64,000 nucleotides of DNA, taken from contig JBNJFP010000013.1 of NCBI GenBank assembly GCA_051746985.1, forward strand, positions 22,377 through 86,376, written 5' to 3'. The notes beneath the pieces are model-generated. The model made no database searches. It was not told the DNA's origin and was given only the letters and a program-made list of their open reading frames with translations. Below, piece after piece: positions 1-9,912 of this stretch. The position numbers and the translations under genes were made by a program. The stretch is from Fodinibius sp051746985. GTDB lineage: Bacteria > Bacteroidota > Rhodothermia > Balneolales > Balneolaceae. Position 1 is the first letter of the stretch. The number at the start of each line of letters is the position of its first letter.

Positions 1-2
1 CC

Positions 3-872
3 GGGGGAACTATCGTTTGGGAAGGGCCACCCGATAACGCCAGGTTGGATATTAGCGCCATTTATAACGCACGGCCCAACGTTTCTACGCTGTTAGAAAA
101 TGGGGAAACGATTGATTCCGAAAACCAAAGTGGCGGTCAACAGGTCCCAATCGATCTAATTGTGGAAATTACCGGAACGCTTAATAGTGTGGAAAATGAT
201 TATTATTTTAGACTTCCATCATCGTTGGATCTCTCCTCTAACTCGACATTACAATATACCCTCAATCAAATAAACAGAGACGAGCAGCAAAAACTGTTAC
301 AAGCAACCAGCATTCTTTTTACGGGACAATTTATCCCTACCCAGGGCATCGGCGGAAGTGGAACAACCATGTTAAGTCAAAATCTGGCGCGAGGATCCAC
401 CTATTTAAATCCATTACTTTCAAATCAAGTAAGTTCATTGTTATCTAATCAAATAAATACGTTACTTAATAGTGATGTGAGTCAGCTTGATATTGATTTT
501 AATCTTAATGCATACAATCAGGTGGATTTGGGTATTGCCTTACGTTTGTATAATGATCGGTTGATCTTGCGCCGGGAAGGACAAATTACCAGCGGTGACC
601 AGCAGAGTACTCCGGGGGATCAAATTGGGGATTTGAATGCTACTTATCGCATCCGTAAAGGATTGTCGTTAACGGCATTTCATCGCCAGGATCAAACTCT
701 TAGCAGCATTCAGTCTGCAAGTCCCCAAGCCGGTGACGTAGTGCCTTATGTGGATGGCGTTGGTCTTGAATCGCAGGTCCAATTTAATACCTGGGGAGAG
801 CTGATGGATCGAATACGAAGAATATTTACCGGAATTTTTGGAGCAAGTTCAGATTCCGAAGACAATGAATAA
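3..872 (+). CDS. TamB-like translocation/assembly module protein, C-terminal part (5' truncated by window edge)
   Basis: The frame is open from base 3 to the TAA at 870-872, so this is the last 289 residues of a longer protein whose start lies outside the window. The first visible residues (GTIVWEG, then a run ending LDISAIY) match the pattern common near the C-terminal DUF490 domain of TamB-family proteins. The rest alternates hydrophobic and polar residues, as expected of long beta-sheet periplasmic proteins. TamB works with TamA/BamA-type barrels in envelope protein or lipid transport. A TTG at 45 could be read as a start, but the coding pattern runs upstream of it. rnr follows 74 bp downstream on the same strand. 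The family is inferred from motif pattern and repeat texture only. Confidence 0.75.
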   Translation, partial: GGTIVWEGPPDNARLDISAIYNARPNVSTLLENGETIDSENQSGGQQVPIDLIVEITGTLNSVENDYYFRLPSSLDLSSNSTLQYTLNQINRDEQQKLLQATSILFTGQFIPTQGIGGSGTTMLSQNLARGSTYLNPLLSNQVSSLLSNQINTLLNSDVSQLDIDFNLNAYNQVDLGIALRLYNDRLILRREGQITSGDQQSTPGDQIGDLNATYRIRKGLSLTAFHRQDQTLSSIQSASPQAGDVVPYVDGVGLESQVQFNTWGELMDRIRRIFTGIFGASSDSEDNE

Positions 873-946
873 TTAGGATAACGTTGCATGAGAGAATCAT
901 TTGCAACATAATAAAGTAAGAATTTTTAAAACGTTTTATTGAATTA

Positions 947-3124
947 ATGAAGAAAAGTAAGAAAGAAACATTCGAAGATATTATACTCGATATTTTGCAA
1001 AACAACCCCGAGGCACAACTGCCATTCGATGTTTTGCAGAATATCCTGCAGGTAAACAGCAAAAAAGATAACCAACGGTTAAAAGATGCCATTAACAGCT
1101 TGTTCGATCGCAACCTGATCATCAAGCGCAAGGGAGGGGCTATCCAGCTTTCTCCCAACGGGGGAGGAGACAACCGTCAAGAACGACCCGATAATAGCGT
1201 AGTAGGCAAAATTGATATTAGCCGTAGAGGAACGGGCTATTTAATCGCCGAGGGATATGAGGAAGATATCCGGGTGCCTTCCAAACACCTGGGAACGGCT
1301 CTGCAAGACGACACTGTAAAAGTAAAATTATTAGGAAAAAAAGGTCGTGGTAGCCGACAAGAAGGAAAAGTGGTAGAAATTGTAGAGCGGGGCCGAAATA
1401 TTTTTGTCGGCACCTTAAAGAAACAAGGTAAACAGAATTTCCTCATCGAGCCCGATGAAAAATCAGCCCATACCGATTTTTTTATTTTGCCCAATAACTT
1501 GGGCAATGCCCAACCTGGCGAAAAAGTGATATTTGAGCTCGTGGATTGGGTTCATCCCAAATCGTTGCCCGAGGCCAATATCGTGGAGGTACTTGGCAAA
1601 GAGGGAACCAACGACGCCAATATCTTATCAATATTAGCCGAAAACCAGATCAAGCCCGGTTTTCCTGAAGAGGTCGAAGCGTTTGCCAATGACATCAACA
1701 GGGAAATTACCGATAAAGAAATTGCACGCCGCCGCGATATGCGTGAAGAGGTAGTGCTGACGATCGATCCTGACACAGCCAAAGACTTTGATGATGGATT
1801 AAGTATTGAGATGCTTGATAACGGCAACTATTATCTTGGTGTTCATATTGCTGACGTAACACATTACATGCCCCGAAATACCATTCTTGACGAGGAAGCA
1901 CAAAAACGTGCGACCAGCGTGTATTTAGTGGATCGGGTGATTCCCATGCTGCCCGAGGTTTTAAGTAACGATGTGTGTAGCTTGAATCCCCGTGAAGATA
2001 AGCTGGCGTTTAGCTGTTTTATGGAGATTGCACCCAATGGTAAGCTGGTGGATTATGCTATTGAAGAAACGGTTATTCATTCTAATAAACGATTTACTTA
2101 CGAGCAGGCCCAAGAGATTATTGACGGCAAACAGAGTGAGTTTTCTCAGCAAATTCAGATGGCTGCAAAGCTGGCGCATATACTTCTCGACAAGCGATTT
2201 CGTGAGGGTAGTATTAATTTTGAGACTCCGGAGCCAAAGTTCGTGCTTGACGAAAATGGCAAACCGATTGATGTAAAGCTCAAAGAACGGCTGTTTGCCC
2301 ACCGACTTATCGAGGAATGCATGCTGATGGCCAACCGAACGGTGGCTAAATATGTGGAGGATATTCGCAAGCAATCCAACAAACAAAAGTCAAAAGATCT
2401 GTATCCATTTCTATATCGCATACACGATCAGCCGGACCTTGATAAGCTCAAAAATATTGAGGAAAATGTGAAACCGATCGGGATTAGTTTCCATATTGAT
2501 TCTCCCACGGTAAGCTCAAAAGCCATTAACGTGTTGCTCGAACAGATCGAGGACACTTCGTTAGAGCTGACAGTCAATGATCTAATGCTTCGGGCGATGT
2601 CTAAGGCTGAATACAGTCCCGATAATATTGGACACTTTGGTTTAGGTTTTAAAAATTACGCACACTTTACCAGTCCTATCCGGCGTTATCCGGATGTACT
2701 GGTACATCGTCTGCTAAAAAGCTATTTGGCGGGCAAACCCAGTTATTCGCATCCCGAACTGAAAAAGCTGGGCAGCCATTGCAGTGAACAGGAACGGGCT
2801 GCCATTGATGCAGAGCGTGATTCGGTTAAGCTGAAACAAGTTGAGTATCTAAGTGAGCGACTCGGTCAAGATTTTGACGGTGTAATCAGCGGCGTAATGG
2901 AAAGTGGTATCTTTGTAGATCTAAAAGATATCCACTGCGAAGGAATGGTTCGCGTAAGCGATCTGGATGATGATTACTACGAGTACGATGAAAACCAACA
3001 TTGTTTAATTGGTAGAAATCATGGAAAAAAATACCAATTGGGGAAAGAAATTCGCGTTAAAGTTGTTAGAACAGATGTAAAGGCGCGGCAAATTGATTTA
3101 AAATTGGTAGATGGCGGTAATTAA
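947..3124 (+). CDS. rnr: Ribonuclease R
   Basis: A 725-residue 3'-5' exoribonuclease of the RNase II/R family, which degrades structured RNA and acts in mRNA turnover and rRNA quality control. The N-terminus is a winged-helix-like segment (about 1-70). Cold-shock-like OB domains follow. The RNB catalytic domain starts near residue 270, with the metal-binding motif DPDTAKDFDDGLS, and includes HFTSPIRRYPDVLVHR further on. The C-terminus (about 640-720) is an S1 RNA-binding domain (GVISGVMESGIFVDL). The length is close to the family norm. The ATG at 947 is the natural start, as the upstream frame is short. The next gene begins 22 bp after the stop, suggesting co-transcription. Confidence 0.95.
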   Translation: MKKSKKETFEDIILDILQNNPEAQLPFDVLQNILQVNSKKDNQRLKDAINSLFDRNLIIKRKGGAIQLSPNGGGDNRQERPDNSVVGKIDISRRGTGYLIAEGYEEDIRVPSKHLGTALQDDTVKVKLLGKKGRGSRQEGKVVEIVERGRNIFVGTLKKQGKQNFLIEPDEKSAHTDFFILPNNLGNAQPGEKVIFELVDWVHPKSLPEANIVEVLGKEGTNDANILSILAENQIKPGFPEEVEAFANDINREITDKEIARRRDMREEVVLTIDPDTAKDFDDGLSIEMLDNGNYYLGVHIADVTHYMPRNTILDEEAQKRATSVYLVDRVIPMLPEVLSNDVCSLNPREDKLAFSCFMEIAPNGKLVDYAIEETVIHSNKRFTYEQAQEIIDGKQSEFSQQIQMAAKLAHILLDKRFREGSINFETPEPKFVLDENGKPIDVKLKERLFAHRLIEECMLMANRTVAKYVEDIRKQSNKQKSKDLYPFLYRIHDQPDLDKLKNIEENVKPIGISFHIDSPTVSSKAINVLLEQIEDTSLELTVNDLMLRAMSKAEYSPDNIGHFGLGFKNYAHFTSPIRRYPDVLVHRLLKSYLAGKPSYSHPELKKLGSHCSEQERAAIDAERDSVKLKQVEYLSERLGQDFDGVISGVMESGIFVDLKDIHCEGMVRVSDLDDDYYEYDENQHCLIGRNHGKKYQLGKEIRVKVVRTDVKARQIDLKLVDGGN

Positions 3125-3146
3125 TTAAAATTGGCATCCACTTAAT

Positions 3147-6100
3147 ATGAAATTATCTTACATTTTTCGGCGACTCGTTGTTGCTTTTTTTCTAACCTTT
3201 TTCGTTGGCGGGCTGCTACAAGAAGCCTCTGCCCAGTATTTTTCCTTTGGAAAGAATCGGGTGCAGTATAAAGATTTTGATTGGCGATACATCCAGTCGG
3301 ACCATTTTGATGTTTTCTATTACGAAACCAAAAATTATGATCTGGCCAATTTTACCGCCTATACGATGGAGTCTTCGCTTAAGCAACTAAGTGAAGATTT
3401 TGATCATGAGATTGCTGATCGTATTCAGGTTATTATTTATGATTCGCACAACGACTTTTCCCAGACAAATGTAGTGCCGCTACCTGTTGATGCCGAAGGT
3501 ATTGGCGGGGTTACCGATGCCTATAAAAATAGGGTTACAATGCCCTTTAATGGAAATTATGCCGAGTTTCGGAGTACGTTGCATCACGAACTTGAGCATG
3601 CGGTCATCAACGATATGTTTTACGGTGGCAATGTACAATCGCGCCTAAGTTCTGATGCTCTACAAATTCCCCTTTGGTATAACGAAGGTATGGCAGAATA
3701 TACTTCTCTGGGATGGGATACCAATACCGATATGTGGATTCGTGATGCTATCATCAACAATTATTTACCTCCAATACCTCGTCTGGGGGGCTATTTTGCC
3801 TACCGGGGCGGACAATCGGTATGGAATTATATCGCCGAAGAATATGGGCGTCCTAAAATAACCGAAATCATGCAGGCCTTGCACAATTACCGGAACCTCG
3901 AGGTGGCTCTTAATCGTACGCTGGGCTTGGATCTGGAAGAGCTGTCGGATCGCTGGCAGGATTTTTATCGAAAACGCTACCTCCCGGAAGTGGCCAACCG
4001 TGAAGATATCACGAATTTTGCAGAGCATTTAACCAGCCGGGATAAATCTGGCAGTTATAATACCAGTCCAGCAGTTTCTCCGCAGGGCGATAAAATTGCA
4101 ATGATAACCAACGAACGCGGATATTTCGATGTCGTGGTAATTAGCGCGGTGACGGGCGAAAAAATTAAGACGCTCATAAAAGGCGAAGATAATATTAATT
4201 TTGAGGAGCTTAATATTCTTAATCCCAACTTGACTTGGTCGCCCGATGGGCAAAAAATTGCCCTTTCAAGTAAATCGAAAGGTTCTGACAAGCTCGCTAT
4301 AGTTGATTATGAGTCCGGAAAAGTACAGATGGTTGACTTTCCAAAAGTGGATGCCATTGGTTCGGTGGCATGGTCGCCTGATGGAAAAAAAATCGCTTTT
4401 GATGGGAATATCGGTGCCAACCAGGATATTTATGTGTATAATTTTGAAACAAAGGATTTCAACAATGTAACCAATGACGTGTTTTCGGATTATGAGCCGG
4501 CCTGGAGTGATGATTCGGAAACACTTTATTTCGTATCTCACCGTGGAGATGAAGTTCGCTTGAATAACGTGAAGAATACGGCCCGTCTGTTGATGAGTGA
4601 AGATTTGTACAGCTCTGATATTTATTCGGTTAAAATTGGATCGTCACGGGCACAACGATTGACTAAAACGCCTGACTGGAATGAAAAGCAACCCATAACA
4701 ACGCGTGATGGCCGATTATTTTATATCTCCGACGAAAATGGGATTCCCAATATCTACTTGATGGATCTGGATGATCGAACCTCTTCGCCGGTAACCGATT
4801 TGCAGACGGGGGTAATGCAGATGTCTATCAGTGCAGATGCCAGCCGGTTGGCGGTAAACTCTATCAATGAAGGTTATTTGGATATCTTTATGATCCAATC
4901 CCCACTTTCGCGTTTAAAAGATGAACCGCTGGAACCCAACGAGTGGGCAAAACGTCGGGCTGAAGAATCTAAAGCCGAGCGGGTACCGGCTACTAAATAT
5001 GTGCGTGATATGCTTACCAAGCAGCCGGTTGACCAAACAAGTTTATCGGGTGAAGTAGCCGACTTGGTTGATCCCCAGCCTAATGATGCCGTTGTGGATA
5101 CCAATGTTGGCCAGTCGGATACTGCTGCCCCGGATACGACCCAGCAACAAGAGGATCAAGAAGATGGAGATAGTTTCGATTTTAGAAATTATGTGTTTGA
5201 CGAATCGGTTGAAGAAGACACTGCTTTTGTAGAGGAGTATATGGATGAAGCGAACTTCAACCTTGAAGGTAATCAAACCGATGATGGTCGCTATATTCCA
5301 AGCAAATATCGACTGCGTTTTAGTACGGACATCATTTATGCGGGTGGAAATTTTTCAACTGCTTATGGCACCTATGGCATCACGCAGATACAGTTTAGCG
5401 ACTTGTTGGGGAATCACCAGATCGCCTTTGGCAGTAACCTGAATCTGGATCTCCGAAACAGTACTTATTTTCTGCAGTATGCGTACTTAGAAAACAGGGC
5501 CGACTGGCAGTTTACCTTTTTCCATAATGCCAGCAACTTCCAGGATTTTTCTGGTCAACTATACCGGTTTCGATCCTTTGGCGGGGGCATCAATATGCGC
5601 TATCCCATCGATAAATTCCGACGTGTTGATGTTGGAGTTTCGGGAGTGGGCATAGCACAGGATTACAGCATTGCTTATGCTGATACCAGCCAAAATGAAT
5701 CTACCGCTTTTGTATATCCACAAGTTATCTTTACCAGCGATAAAACGCTGCAGGGATTTACGACCCCGGTATCGGGCTCACGATACGCATTAAGCCTTAC
5801 GGGTAGTCCACCCATCACAAGCGAAACGCTGCAGTTTGCCTCGGTACTTGCAGATGGACGTAAGTACTTTAATTTGGGATCCGGTTATTCCTTTGCATTA
5901 CGGGGTTCGGGGGCCGCATCTTTTGGGCGCGACTCACAAACATTCTTTATGGGAGGTATGCTGGGTTGGATAAATTCGAAATATTCCGGACGCAGTATCC
6001 CCACCGATCGTTTGGGTGATACCTTTTTTACACTACCGGCGCTACCCTTGAGGGGACATCCATATAATGCCATTTACGGAGATAGATTTACAATGGCTAA

Positions 6101-6515
6101 TGCCGAATTTAGATTTCCATTATTTGCGGCTATTTTGCCCGGACCGATTCCCATTTTGCCATTGTATAACTTAACGGGCGTTGCCTTTTGGGATGCTGGT
6201 ATGGCCTGGGGACAGGATGTGACCTTTGAATACTTTCGACAGAACTTTAACCAATCACCAGTTCGCGAAAGCGTAGTGCTTAACGAATCAGATCTCGATT
6301 TCAGAGTCAGCAAACAGTCTCAGCGCCAAGTAGATACTGGTGGGGGAACATTTAACGTTCCTATTAATGACGGTGATATTTTGATGGGGGCTGGATTTGG
6401 TTTACGAACCATCGTTTTTGGGTTGCCCCTGCGATATGATGTGGGTTGGCCATTTTATCGAGATGGTTTCGACAGTGATCCGATTCACTATATTACGATT
6501 GGCTTAGACTTTTAG
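3147..6515 (+). CDS. Secreted metallopeptidase / TolB-like propeller / outer-membrane beta-barrel protein
   Basis: An 1122-residue envelope protein with three recognisable parts. A signal peptide (about 1-29, ending ASAQ) is followed by a gluzincin-like peptidase segment with HELEH at about 147-151 and a downstream glutamate in WYNEGMAEY (about 178-186), as in peptidase MA-type proteins. Residues about 300-600 contain repeated WSPDGKKIA-type PD40 blades of a TolB-like beta-propeller. After an acidic, Asp/Gln-rich linker (about 640-725), the last 390 residues show the alternating aromatic strands of a BamA/TamA-like or D15-type barrel, ending in a terminal aromatic strand (GLDF). The role is unknown; a surface or periplasmic processing or assembly factor is an inference. 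It sits 22 bp after rnr and ends just before a terminator. Confidence 0.8.
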   Translation: MKLSYIFRRLVVAFFLTFFVGGLLQEASAQYFSFGKNRVQYKDFDWRYIQSDHFDVFYYETKNYDLANFTAYTMESSLKQLSEDFDHEIADRIQVIIYDSHNDFSQTNVVPLPVDAEGIGGVTDAYKNRVTMPFNGNYAEFRSTLHHELEHAVINDMFYGGNVQSRLSSDALQIPLWYNEGMAEYTSLGWDTNTDMWIRDAIINNYLPPIPRLGGYFAYRGGQSVWNYIAEEYGRPKITEIMQALHNYRNLEVALNRTLGLDLEELSDRWQDFYRKRYLPEVANREDITNFAEHLTSRDKSGSYNTSPAVSPQGDKIAMITNERGYFDVVVISAVTGEKIKTLIKGEDNINFEELNILNPNLTWSPDGQKIALSSKSKGSDKLAIVDYESGKVQMVDFPKVDAIGSVAWSPDGKKIAFDGNIGANQDIYVYNFETKDFNNVTNDVFSDYEPAWSDDSETLYFVSHRGDEVRLNNVKNTARLLMSEDLYSSDIYSVKIGSSRAQRLTKTPDWNEKQPITTRDGRLFYISDENGIPNIYLMDLDDRTSSPVTDLQTGVMQMSISADASRLAVNSINEGYLDIFMIQSPLSRLKDEPLEPNEWAKRRAEESKAERVPATKYVRDMLTKQPVDQTSLSGEVADLVDPQPNDAVVDTNVGQSDTAAPDTTQQQEDQEDGDSFDFRNYVFDESVEEDTAFVEEYMDEANFNLEGNQTDDGRYIPSKYRLRFSTDIIYAGGNFSTAYGTYGITQIQFSDLLGNHQIAFGSNLNLDLRNSTYFLQYAYLENRADWQFTFFHNASNFQDFSGQLYRFRSFGGGINMRYPIDKFRRVDVGVSGVGIAQDYSIAYADTSQNESTAFVYPQVIFTSDKTLQGFTTPVSGSRYALSLTGSPPITSETLQFASVLADGRKYFNLGSGYSFALRGSGAASFGRDSQTFFMGGMLGWINSKYSGRSIPTDRLGDTFFTLPALPLRGHPYNAIYGDRFTMANAEFRFPLFAAILPGPIPILPLYNLTGVAFWDAGMAWGQDVTFEYFRQNFNQSPVRESVVLNESDLDFRVSKQSQRQVDTGGGTFNVPINDGDILMGAGFGLRTIVFGLPLRYDVGWPFYRDGFDSDPIHYITIGLDF

Positions 6516-6538
6516 CGGTCGGTCTTCTACAAATTGTG

Positions 6539-6576
6539 AAGTCTCCGGAGTTCGATAAGAGCCGGGGGCTTTTTTA
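6539..6576 (+). terminator. Intrinsic terminator after the peptidase/barrel gene
   Basis: AAGTCTCCGG at 6539-6548 pairs with CCGGGGGCTT at 6562-6571 (10 bp, two G-U pairs in RNA). The hairpin runs directly into a T tract at 6570-6575. It lies 24 bp past the stop codon and separates this plus-strand unit from the convergent plug gene. Confidence 0.8.
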
Positions 6577-6585
6577 TGTGACGTA

Positions 6586-7896
6586 TTATTGCTGTGTTTT
6601 TTTATCTACTTTCAGTAACCGGTCATAATTATTGTTAGGATCTTCAAAATAGATAAACGTCAAATATTCCTGTTGGGTGGATAAAAACCCTTGGTCAAGA
6701 CTCAAATCATTAATGCGGTTATCTTCGATATTTACGTACTTGTAGGCGTAGGCTCCCTGTTTTATTAAAGCATGTCCCTTCCAGATGCGGTTGCTGGAAG
6801 AATAATGCAGGCGATTCCGCTCGTTAATCATCCAGTTGTTAAAATTTCCCACAATGTATATTTCTGAAGAAGGTGAGACCCGGGCATCGGTTTCAAGTTG
6901 GAATTCAACCTGTGCATAATTGCTGTTTCGATCGTCATCAGGCAACCCACGATTCGCCGCAGTTTTAGGTAAATTGGCATCGGTATCCAGGTTTTGAACA
7001 TCCCGGCGTAGAATAATACGTGGAAGGCTATCATTCGATTGGTATTCTAAAATCTGGCGCCCATCAGCGGTAAAATTCCGAAGGTTAAGGTGCTTAAATT
7101 CATAGTTTCCCACGAACGCCTCATCGCGCTCAAGATATCCATGGAGTTCTCCATCGGTTATCGTATCCAGTGATTTAACCGTTTTCATTCGTCCCCAAAA
7201 CTGATTTTGAGCAAAGGACATCGATAAATCAAACTGGGGATATTCCACAAAATCTGGGTAATGATAGGTGCTAAATAGTTGATCGAGAGGCCGGCCGTCG
7301 CTTCGTTGGGTAAAAAGTCGCTCCACCTTTGTTTCAATTTGTCCTTCCTCTTCGGTTATAAAAAAGGGCATCGAAAAAAGTAGATCTCCATTACCAGAGT
7401 CGTATATCTCAATCATGTAGTTGCCGCTCACGGCGGGGCGCAATTCATCGTTGGGAAATGAAAATTTGGTGTGTCGATAAGTAGGACGTTGGCTAAAGCT
7501 TACTTCTGAGGATTGGATCGTGGTCTCTGAAAAACTGTCGAGGTAGGTGTTGGGTCCAATGCCGCTTTCTGTCCAGTTTTGGCTGTAGTGTTTTACGGTT
7601 ACCCGGAACTGGCGATTTTGTTTGTTCAAATAGTCAAAAGAGAGAACAAGCTTTTCGGATGAATTTAAATCAATAACTGGTGTTTGCCCTGGTTGTCCTT
7701 CTGGATGGAGTTGAATGTTCTGGATATCCTCAGGTGGTGCTTTTTGTTGAGGTAGGGTCAGCGTCTGTTCAAGGTTTCGAGAAGATTCGGACGATTGCTG
7801 CGATTTTCGTGAATCAGAAGGTATGCACGAAGCAGTAGAAAGTGCGAATAGGATGATTAACGCGATGTTAAGATAAATAGGTGCCTTTGAATACAA
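6586..7896 (-). CDS. Type IX secretion system plug protein (DUF5103 family)
   Basis: About 436 residues, with an N-terminal hydrophobic stretch (IYLNIALIILFALSTASC) that looks like a lipoprotein signal. The body carries DUF5103 features: a first beta domain with phrases such as LVLSFDYLNKQNRQFRV and FSFPNDELRPAVSGNYMIEI, and a C-terminal E-set-like segment (EIYIVGNFNNW). In gliding Bacteroidota, DUF5103 proteins act as a plug of the SprA translocon, which fits the sprA gene later in this window. The longest reading starts at TTG 7950, 83 bp inside dapF. TTG 7896 gives a better-placed signal peptide and only a 29-bp overlap, so I prefer it. It is the last gene of the ccmB-holB-dapF operon. Confidence 0.8.
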   Translation of the reverse strand: MYSKAPIYLNIALIILFALSTASCIPSDSRKSQQSSESSRNLEQTLTLPQQKAPPEDIQNIQLHPEGQPGQTPVIDLNSSEKLVLSFDYLNKQNRQFRVTVKHYSQNWTESGIGPNTYLDSFSETTIQSSEVSFSQRPTYRHTKFSFPNDELRPAVSGNYMIEIYDSGNGDLLFSMPFFITEEEGQIETKVERLFTQRSDGRPLDQLFSTYHYPDFVEYPQFDLSMSFAQNQFWGRMKTVKSLDTITDGELHGYLERDEAFVGNYEFKHLNLRNFTADGRQILEYQSNDSLPRIILRRDVQNLDTDANLPKTAANRGLPDDDRNSNYAQVEFQLETDARVSPSSEIYIVGNFNNWMINERNRLHYSSSNRIWKGHALIKQGAYAYKYVNIEDNRINDLSLDQGFLSTQQEYLTFIYFEDPNNNYDRLLKVDKKTQQ

Positions 7897-8707
7897 AATG
7901 GGCAGGGCCTTCGAGTTTGATATTGCTGTAAGATTCTGATGTAGAGTCAAACGAAAAATGGACGGTCAATGAACTTCCATCCGTTTCAACTGTGTAGTTA
8001 CATATGCCAGAACGAGCCTCTTGAAGGTGATGCCAAACAAGGGCCGAGGCGATGGCGCCGGTCCCACAGGCCAGCGTCAGATTTTCTACCCCGCGTTCGT
8101 AGGTTTGAAGTTTGAGCCGCGTATCATTAACGCCGGAGATAAAATTTACGTTGGTTCCCTTGGGCGCAAACATATCGTGATAACGCAGCTGACGTCCCTC
8201 ATCAACAAGCCTCTTTTCGTTATCCAGTTCTTGCTGCTTAACTTCTTTTACAATATGTTCAGTTCCGGTGTGGGTAGTAAATATATTTGTGTCATCTACG
8301 GTAGTTTCTTGTACCGATGCTTCCATAGGAAACGAGATAGTGACCGAATTAGAATCAAGCACGTGTGCGTGATACACATTATCGTGAACATTAAAAGTGT
8401 GTTTGGAATCAAAACCAAGAGAGTGAGCAAACAGGGCCATGCAGCGGGCGCCATTACCACACATTCCCGCATCGCTACCATCGGGATTGCGGTAAAACAT
8501 GGTATATTCAACTCCATTCTTTTTCGGGGGAAATAGCGATAAAATACCGTCGGAACCCACTCCGAATTTGCGATCACACATGTTGGGAGCCAGCTTGATA
8601 AGCTCCTCTTTTGTATATAATTCTGACCGGTTATCCAGCACAACAAAATCGTTGCCGGCGGCCTGCATCTTTGTAAATGGTATGTCCTGCTCTGGTTGAT
8701 TCATCAT
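7868..8707 (-). CDS. dapF: Diaminopimelate epimerase
   Basis: A 279-residue enzyme converting LL- to meso-diaminopimelate for lysine and peptidoglycan synthesis. The two catalytic cysteines are visible: Cys83 in GMCGNGARCM and Cys214 in LACGTGAIASA, with the usual KMQAAGNDFVVLDNR start and GSDGIL motif. The length matches the family. Its ATG overlaps the stop of holB in an ATGA arrangement (8704-8707), which implies translational coupling. The 3' end overlaps the start region of the plug gene. Confidence 0.97.
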   Translation of the reverse strand: MMNQPEQDIPFTKMQAAGNDFVVLDNRSELYTKEELIKLAPNMCDRKFGVGSDGILSLFPPKKNGVEYTMFYRNPDGSDAGMCGNGARCMALFAHSLGFDSKHTFNVHDNVYHAHVLDSNSVTISFPMEASVQETTVDDTNIFTTHTGTEHIVKEVKQQELDNEKRLVDEGRQLRYHDMFAPKGTNVNFISGVNDTRLKLQTYERGVENLTLACGTGAIASALVWHHLQEARSGICNYTVETDGSSLTVHFSFDSTSESYSNIKLEGPAHFVFKGTYLS

Positions 8708-9906
8708 TTAGAATAAGCGGGTAAATGTTTCCATGAATCTTGTTGTCTGATTACGGGATCTATATCACGCATCAGGTTTGAGAAACGAAGGGCCAGGGCT
8801 GTAAATATGAGTTTGGGTTGCACATTTCGATAAACCATGGGTTTACAACTATTCACTTGCTCAATCATTTCTTGAAGTCGAGCATCACCCAGTGTTTTAC
8901 AAAACTTTTGGATCACTTCAATTTGATCGGCATTGGTAATGAGTTCCTTTTTTTCGGTGGAACGATAGACCAACAGATCCCTAAGAAAAACCTCCATCAC
9001 ATTTAGGATTGCAATTTGACCCTCCAGATTATGCTGACTCTGCCAGTCTTGGGCGGTCTGTGTGATGTTAACCGCATCCTGCGAATAAGCATAACGCAAA
9101 TATTCGATAATCTCTTCGCGTGTTTTCTTGAGGCTGTCAACATCAAAGAACCGGGTCATGGCATAATTGCCGCCCGAAACGCGTGCCAGATATGAGGCCT
9201 CTTCCTGCGCAACACCATCCTGATGGATAAGAGCCTGTTCTATTTCTTCGGTTTTGAGCGGCGAAAGCTGAATATGCTGACACCGCGAAATGATGGTGGG
9301 TAAAAGAGCTTCGGTGTGATCCGTGGTTAGCAAAAAAATAAGATCCTCGGCAGGTTCTTCCAGCAATTTTAAGAAGGCGTTGGCGGCTTCTTTTTTCATG
9401 CTTTCAATGCCCGTCATAATGATTACGGTTTTTCGTCCCTCGTTGGGCTTGTAATAGGCAGCCGGACGAATTTCTTCGCGAAAGTAATCAATAGGGTAGA
9501 AGGCGCGCTTGTTTTTTGTGCTTTCATCATCCGTAAGTGAGGGACGCAAGCTAAAATCTACAATCTCGTAGGGATCTTCGCGAAGAAGCTCCAATCGTTC
9601 TCGCAGCTCTTCAACAGAAACACCGGTTGGAACGGGCAAAAACACATGGATGTCTGGGTGAGTAAACCAAGAAGATTTTTTAGAAAAAGATTGACTGCCA
9701 AGATTAGTTAGATTATCAACCCCGTTGATGAGTTCTGCAAACGCCAGCGCAAAGGCTGTTTTGCCAATTCCCGGGGGACCGGAAAAAAGATAAGCGTGGC
9801 TGATACGTCCCGAGTGAATAATACGGTCGATCTGTTCTCGGGCAAACGATTGCCCCACCAGTCGGTGGTCGCCAAAATCAAAAGTAAGATCTTTATAGTC
9901 GATCAT
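8704..9906 (-). CDS. holB: DNA polymerase III subunit delta' (clamp-loader AAA+ protein)
   Basis: A 400-residue clamp-loader subunit. It opens with the DnaX-like segment LVGQSFAREQIDRIIHSGRISHAYLFSGPPGIGKT, whose last eight residues (43-50) are a Walker A motif. Further on are FLKLLEEPAEDLIFLLTT and the sensor/SRC motif ISRCQHIQLSPL. The C-terminal third is helical, like the collar domain of delta'. The start codon is ATG at 9906. It is 6 bp downstream of ccmB and overlaps dapF by 4 bp. Confidence 0.92.
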   Translation of the reverse strand: MIDYKDLTFDFGDHRLVGQSFAREQIDRIIHSGRISHAYLFSGPPGIGKTAFALAFAELINGVDNLTNLGSQSFSKKSSWFTHPDIHVFLPVPTGVSVEELRERLELLREDPYEIVDFSLRPSLTDDESTKNKRAFYPIDYFREEIRPAAYYKPNEGRKTVIIMTGIESMKKEAANAFLKLLEEPAEDLIFLLTTDHTEALLPTIISRCQHIQLSPLKTEEIEQALIHQDGVAQEEASYLARVSGGNYAMTRFFDVDSLKKTREEIIEYLRYAYSQDAVNITQTAQDWQSQHNLEGQIAILNVMEVFLRDLLVYRSTEKKELITNADQIEVIQKFCKTLGDARLQEMIEQVNSCKPMVYRNVQPKLIFTALALRFSNLMRDIDPVIRQQDSWKHLPAYSK

Positions 9907-9912
9907 AGCTGT

